Of a stretch of DNA of 64,000 nucleotides, positions 59,467-64,000 are shown piece by piece. The translations under genes and the position numbers were made by a program. The notes beneath the pieces were generated by a model. It had not been told where the DNA came from, made no database searches, and saw only the letters and a program-made list of their open reading frames with translations. Within the stretch, counting starts at the first letter, position 1; each line of letters starts with the position of its first letter. Source of the DNA: Candidatus Sulfopaludibacter sp. SbA3 (lineage in GTDB: Bacteria > Pseudomonadota > Alphaproteobacteria > Caulobacterales > Hyphomonadaceae); NCBI GenBank assembly GCA_945888325.1, contig CAMDAC010000001.1:62001-126000 (forward strand), written 5' to 3'.

Positions 59467-60324
59467 CTACTCCTCGGGAGGCGGGGATGCGGGTGGCTCG
59501 GGAAGGCGCAGTTTCAGTCGCCGGATGCGCCGGGAATCGGCTTCCATGATTTCCAGTTCGGCCCCGCCCGGGTGGCGCAGGATCTCGCCGCGCAGCGGGA
59601 CCTTGCCGGCGAGGGCCATGGCGAGGCCGCCGAGCGTGTCGATCTCCGCATCGCTGTCGGCCAGGCCGAGATCGACGCCGGATTCGTCGGTGAACTCGTC
59701 GATCTCCATGCGCGCATCAGCTTCCCAGAGGCGCGCATTGCGGCGGATGAACAAGGGCTCGTCATCGTCGTGTTCGTCTTCGATGTCGCCGACGATCACC
59801 TCGACGAGGTCCTCCAGCGTCAGGAGGCCGTCGGTGCCGCCATACTCGTCGACGACCAGTGCAAGATGGATGCGGGTCGCCTGCATCTTCACCAACAGGT
59901 CGGTCAGCTTCATCGAGGGCGGAACGTACAGCACTTCGCGGTGCAGACGCTCCAGCGGGCGTTTCGGCAGCGTCTCGTCCTTGGCCAGTTCGCTGACCAC
60001 ATCCTTGATGTGCACGAAGCCGATCGGATCATCGAGCGTCTCGCGGAACACCGGCAGGCGCGAATGGGTCACTTCAGCGAAGAAGCGTAGCAGGTCCGGG
60101 AAATCCGTGCCGGCTTCGACGGCCTGGATTTCGGCGCGGGGCACCATGACATCGTAGACGCGCAGTTGCTCGAATTCGGCGACCCGCAGGCGCATGACTT
60201 GAGGCGCGCTCCCGGCGACGGTTTCGGGGGCACCGGTCTCCGGCGGCGGCGCAGGTTTGCGCTTGAAACCGAATAGCCCCCGTCTTCGTCCGGGGGCGGC
60301 GTCTGAAGGATCAGAATCACTCAT
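59467..60324 (-). CDS. CorC/HlyC family CBS-domain protein
   Basis: This 285-residue soluble protein has two CBS domains ([22 protein letters not shown]-like [21 protein letters not shown], and [33 protein letters not shown]). The C-terminal CorC/HlyC domain is [34 protein letters not shown]. It was named hemolysin by similarity to TlyC; the CorC role is Mg/Co efflux-associated. It overlaps ybeY (ATGA) and precedes lnt, the conserved order. Confidence 0.93.
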   Translation of the reverse strand: MSDSDPSDAAPGRRRGLFGFKRKPAPPPETGAPETVAGSAPQVMRLRVAEFEQLRVYDVMVPRAEIQAVEAGTDFPDLLRFFAEVTHSRLPVFRETLDDPIGFVHIKDVVSELAKDETLPKRPLERLHREVLYVPPSMKLTDLLVKMQATRIHLALVVDEYGGTDGLLTLEDLVEVIVGDIEDEHDDDEPLFIRRNARLWEADARMEIDEFTDESGVDLGLADSDAEIDTLGGLAMALAGKVPLRGEILRHPGGAELEIMEADSRRIRRLKLRLPEPPASPPPEE

Positions 60325-60785
60325 GCAGGCCCCGTATCACAGAGCAGATATGGATTGGCTATACCCAGCGAAGCAAGCGCGCTGATCTCCAGCGACTCCA
60401 TCAGCTCGGCCTCTGCCGGTGTTTCGTGGTCATGGCCGAGCAGGTGCAGGTAGCCGTGGATCAGCAGATGGGTCAGATGATCCGGCATCGCCTTTCCCTG
60501 CGCGGCGGCGTCACGGGCGGCGACGCCGTGGGCGACCGCGATGTCGCCGAGCAGCGGCCGGTCCATCGGCAGGGCCGGAAAGGACAGCACGTCCGTCGGC
60601 TTGTCCTTGCCGCGGAAGTCGCGGTTCAGCTGCTGCAGTTCGCCGTCATCGGTCAGCAGCAGCGAGACAAGACCCTCGGCGGGCGCCTGCTTCGCGGCGG
60701 CGGCAAAAGCGCGGCGGCTCAGGGCATCAAGGTCCCCAAGGGCGGACCAGATCTCCCCTTCGACGATCAAGGCGACATCGATCAT
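60321..60785 (-). CDS. ybeY: Endoribonuclease YbeY (rRNA maturation factor)
   Basis: This 154-residue zinc endoribonuclease participates in 16S rRNA 3'-end processing and ribosome quality control. The metal site [16 protein letters not shown] contains the family H-G-x-L-H-L-x-G-H-D-H set. [17 protein letters not shown] is the other signature. It lies between phoH and the CorC gene, as usual. Confidence 0.96.
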   Translation of the reverse strand: MIDVALIVEGEIWSALGDLDALSRRAFAAAAKQAPAEGLVSLLLTDDGELQQLNRDFRGKDKPTDVLSFPALPMDRPLLGDIAVAHGVAARDAAAQGKAMPDHLTHLLIHGYLHLLGHDHETPAEAELMESLEISALASLGIANPYLLCDTGPA

Positions 60786-60793
60786 GGCTTCGC

Positions 60794-61776
60794 TCAGCTT
60801 TCGCCTGCCGCCGCATAGGCGTCGATGATGCGGCTGACGAGTCCATGGCGCACGACGTCGGCCGCGGTCAGCCGGTGCGCGGCGATGCCCTCGACATTCT
60901 CGAGGATGCGCAGCGCATGCTTCAGCCCCGAGGGCTGGCTGCCCGGCAGGTCGACCTGGTCGGGGTCACCGGTGACGACCATGCGGCTGTCGCGGCCGAG
61001 GCGGGTCAGCACCATCTTCATCTGCGGGACGGTCGTGTTCTGCGCCTCGTCGACAATGACAAAGGCATTCTTGAGGGTGCGCCCGCGCATGAAGGCGATC
61101 GGGGCGACTTCGATCTCGCCGCGCAACATGCGCCGCTCCATCTGTTCCTGCCCCATCAGTTCGCGCAGCGCGTCCCAGATGGGCAGCATGTAAGGATCGA
61201 CTTTTTCTTCCAGCGTGCCCGGCAGGAAGCCGAGTTTCTCGCCGGCCTCCACCGCAGGGCGGGTGACGATCAGGCGCTGGCGCAGGCCCGCCTGCAGCTC
61301 GGCGACACCTGTGGCAACAGCGAGGAAGGTCTTGCCGGTGCCGGCGGGGCCGACGCCGAAGATCAGCGCGTTTTCAGGCTGGGAGAGGAGTTCAATATAC
61401 TTTGCCTGGCCGCGCGTCATCGCGGTGACGGGTTTGCGCAGGCCCTTGAGACCGGAGAAGGATTGCGAAGGCGACTGCGCCGCTTGCAGCGCGCCTTCGA
61501 GTTCCATTTCCGTGGCCTCGGCGCCGTTACGCAGGCGGCGCTCGAACTCGGCAAGCGCCGCTTCGGCGAGGGAGACCCCCTCCTCCGCACCATCAAGCCG
61601 GATGCCGCCGCCCATGCTTTCAGCGCGCAGGCCGAACGGCTTCAGGCGGGATTCGAGCAGCGCAAGGTTACGGTGGTGCGGACCGCAGAGGTCGCGCAGG
61701 CGTTCGGCCTGCTGCACCGGGTAGACACGGCTCACGGTTTCGGAGTTCTGCGCGTTGGCGGGGGGACGTTTCGCGC

Positions 61777-61780
<4 letters not shown>
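60794..61780 (-). CDS. PhoH-like ATPase
   Basis: This 328-residue protein (YbeZ group) has an N-terminal KH-like region and a PhoH ATPase domain: Walker [14 protein letters not shown], Walker B IVDEAQNT, and [11 protein letters not shown]. It is linked with YbeY function in RNA metabolism. The start overlaps the miaB stop (ATGA). Confidence 0.94.
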
Positions 61781-63153
<1,373 letters not shown>

Positions 63154-63299
63154 CGAGCGGCTTATGCCTGAAAAGGGGGCAAGCTGAAAGAACCTTCCTC
63201 CATCTACCTGGGCCACGGCAATCAGTGCCTTCACAGCCCGGGAAACCGGGCTAGGGTGCCCCCAAATTGACACTTTCGGCGCCGGGGAGGCCCTCAAAC

Positions 63300-64000
63300 A
63301 TGTTCGACAAACTCTTCGCCGACTTCGAAGCAGGCGTGACCAATGTCAGCGGTTTCATCTGGGCCGGCGAGTGGAATGGCCAGAGCCTTCTGCCACTCGG
63401 CCCAATCATTGTTCTGCTGCTCGGCACCGGCATCTATTTCATGTTCCGGATCGGATTCCGCCCGATCCGCCGGCTTGTGCCCGCAATCGGCGAAGTCTGG
63501 GCAGGCCGCAAAGGTAATGGCGACCCGAGCGCGATCACACCCTTCCAGGCGCTGACGACCGCGCTTTCCGGCCAGGTCGGCACCGGCAACATCGTCGGCG
63601 TGGCCACCGCCATCACGCTGGGTGGACCCGGCGCCGTATTCTGGATGTGGATCACGGCCATCTTCGGCATGGCGCTCGCCTTCGCCGAAAGCTCGCTGGC
63701 CATCAAATACCGCGAGCGTGACGAGTTCGGGCGGCTGAACGGCGGCCCGATGTATTACATCACCAACGGTCTCGGAAAGCACTGGAAGTGGCTGGCCATC
63801 CTCTTCTGCATCGGCACGATCTTCTCGGCCACCGCCACGGGCGGCATGGTGCAGGCCAACGGGATCACCCAGAATCTGGTCGAAACGTTCGGCGCCGCCT
63901 TCGGTGATCAAAGCCTGATGTCTGCATCCGTCAGCCTTGGCGGGGTCGATCTTCCCATCGCCAAGATTGTCATCGGACTGGTGATGTCCGTTCTGGTGTT
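63300..64000 (+). CDS. AGCS-family sodium:amino acid symporter, N-terminal part
   Basis: The coding frame is open to the window end, so only the first 233 residues are seen. Family features are [72 protein letters not shown] and [14 protein letters not shown], typical of alanine or glycine:cation symporters. The start ATG at 63300 follows GGGGAGG by nine bases. Divergent from miaB. Confidence 0.92.
   Translation, partial: MFDKLFADFEAGVTNVSGFIWAGEWNGQSLLPLGPIIVLLLGTGIYFMFRIGFRPIRRLVPAIGEVWAGRKGNGDPSAITPFQALTTALSGQVGTGNIVGVATAITLGGPGAVFWMWITAIFGMALAFAESSLAIKYRERDEFGRLNGGPMYYITNGLGKHWKWLAILFCIGTIFSATATGGMVQANGITQNLVETFGAAFGDQSLMSASVSLGGVDLPIAKIVIGLVMSVLV

Overview
This window is high-GC, densely coded chromosome from an alphaproteobacterium. 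Supporting gene content includes a RegA/ActR-type response regulator, PhaR next to acetoacetyl-CoA reductase, a mitochondrial-SUV3-like helicase followed by an S4 protein, FdxA and CarD, and a YlxR/L7Ae fusion between nusA and infB. The overall style recalls Hyphomonas-like Caulobacterales/Rhodobacterales. That placement is inference from gene content; no rRNA or other taxonomic marker is present. I saw no rRNA, tRNA, CRISPR array, transposase or prophage.

Layout. 1-6.9 kb: tail of the response regulator, prephenate dehydrogenase, two small membrane proteins, divergent phaR/phaB, gloB with a cupin protein, a methyltransferase and a PII protein. 6.9-11.6 kb: a tightly coupled four-gene envelope cluster on the minus strand, encoding a subtilase lipoprotein, a membrane protein resembling a subtilase propeptide, an unknown lipoprotein and an M23/LytM-type lipoprotein. 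11.7-17.6 kb: acyl-CoA metabolism (enoyl-CoA hydratase, CoA transferase, thioesterase, acyl-CoA dehydrogenase, CitE-like lyase), split by a gene-free repeat-bearing gap at 13.75-14.18 kb. 17.8-24.1 kb: pentapeptide protein, SUV3-like helicase, S4, TerB-like, fdxA, carD, GFA and Sel1 proteins. 24.1-34.7 kb: hydrolases, an acyl-CoA synthetase, a membrane-spanning TIR-FGE fusion, then proA-nadD-moeB and a serine peptidase. 34.8-42.6 kb: hydroxyacid dehydrogenase, SH3 protein, fabA/fabI without fabB, a broken ORF, a structured leader-like element before yjhX, a lipoprotein, oxidoreductases, a CAP protein and uridine kinase.

42.6-63.2 kb is the conserved translation and RNA block on the minus strand: miaB-phoH-ybeY-corC-lnt-xre, trmB, cspA, rimP-nusA-ylxR-infB, rbfA, truB, rpsO-pnp. 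The usual truB-rpsO neighbourhood is interrupted by three plus-strand genes (45.4-47.7 kb) behind a large palindromic operator. The window ends inside an AGCS-type amino acid symporter.

Most promising for novelty: (1) the subtilase/propeptide-like/lipoprotein/M23 cluster, in which all three lipoproteins carry Asp after the lipid Cys; (2) the TIR-transmembrane-FGE fusion whose FGE domain lacks the usual catalytic cysteines; (3) the leader peptide, strong hairpin and terminator-like hairpin upstream of yjhX; (4) the unbroken reading frame joining a DUF2721 protein to an alcohol dehydrogenase.
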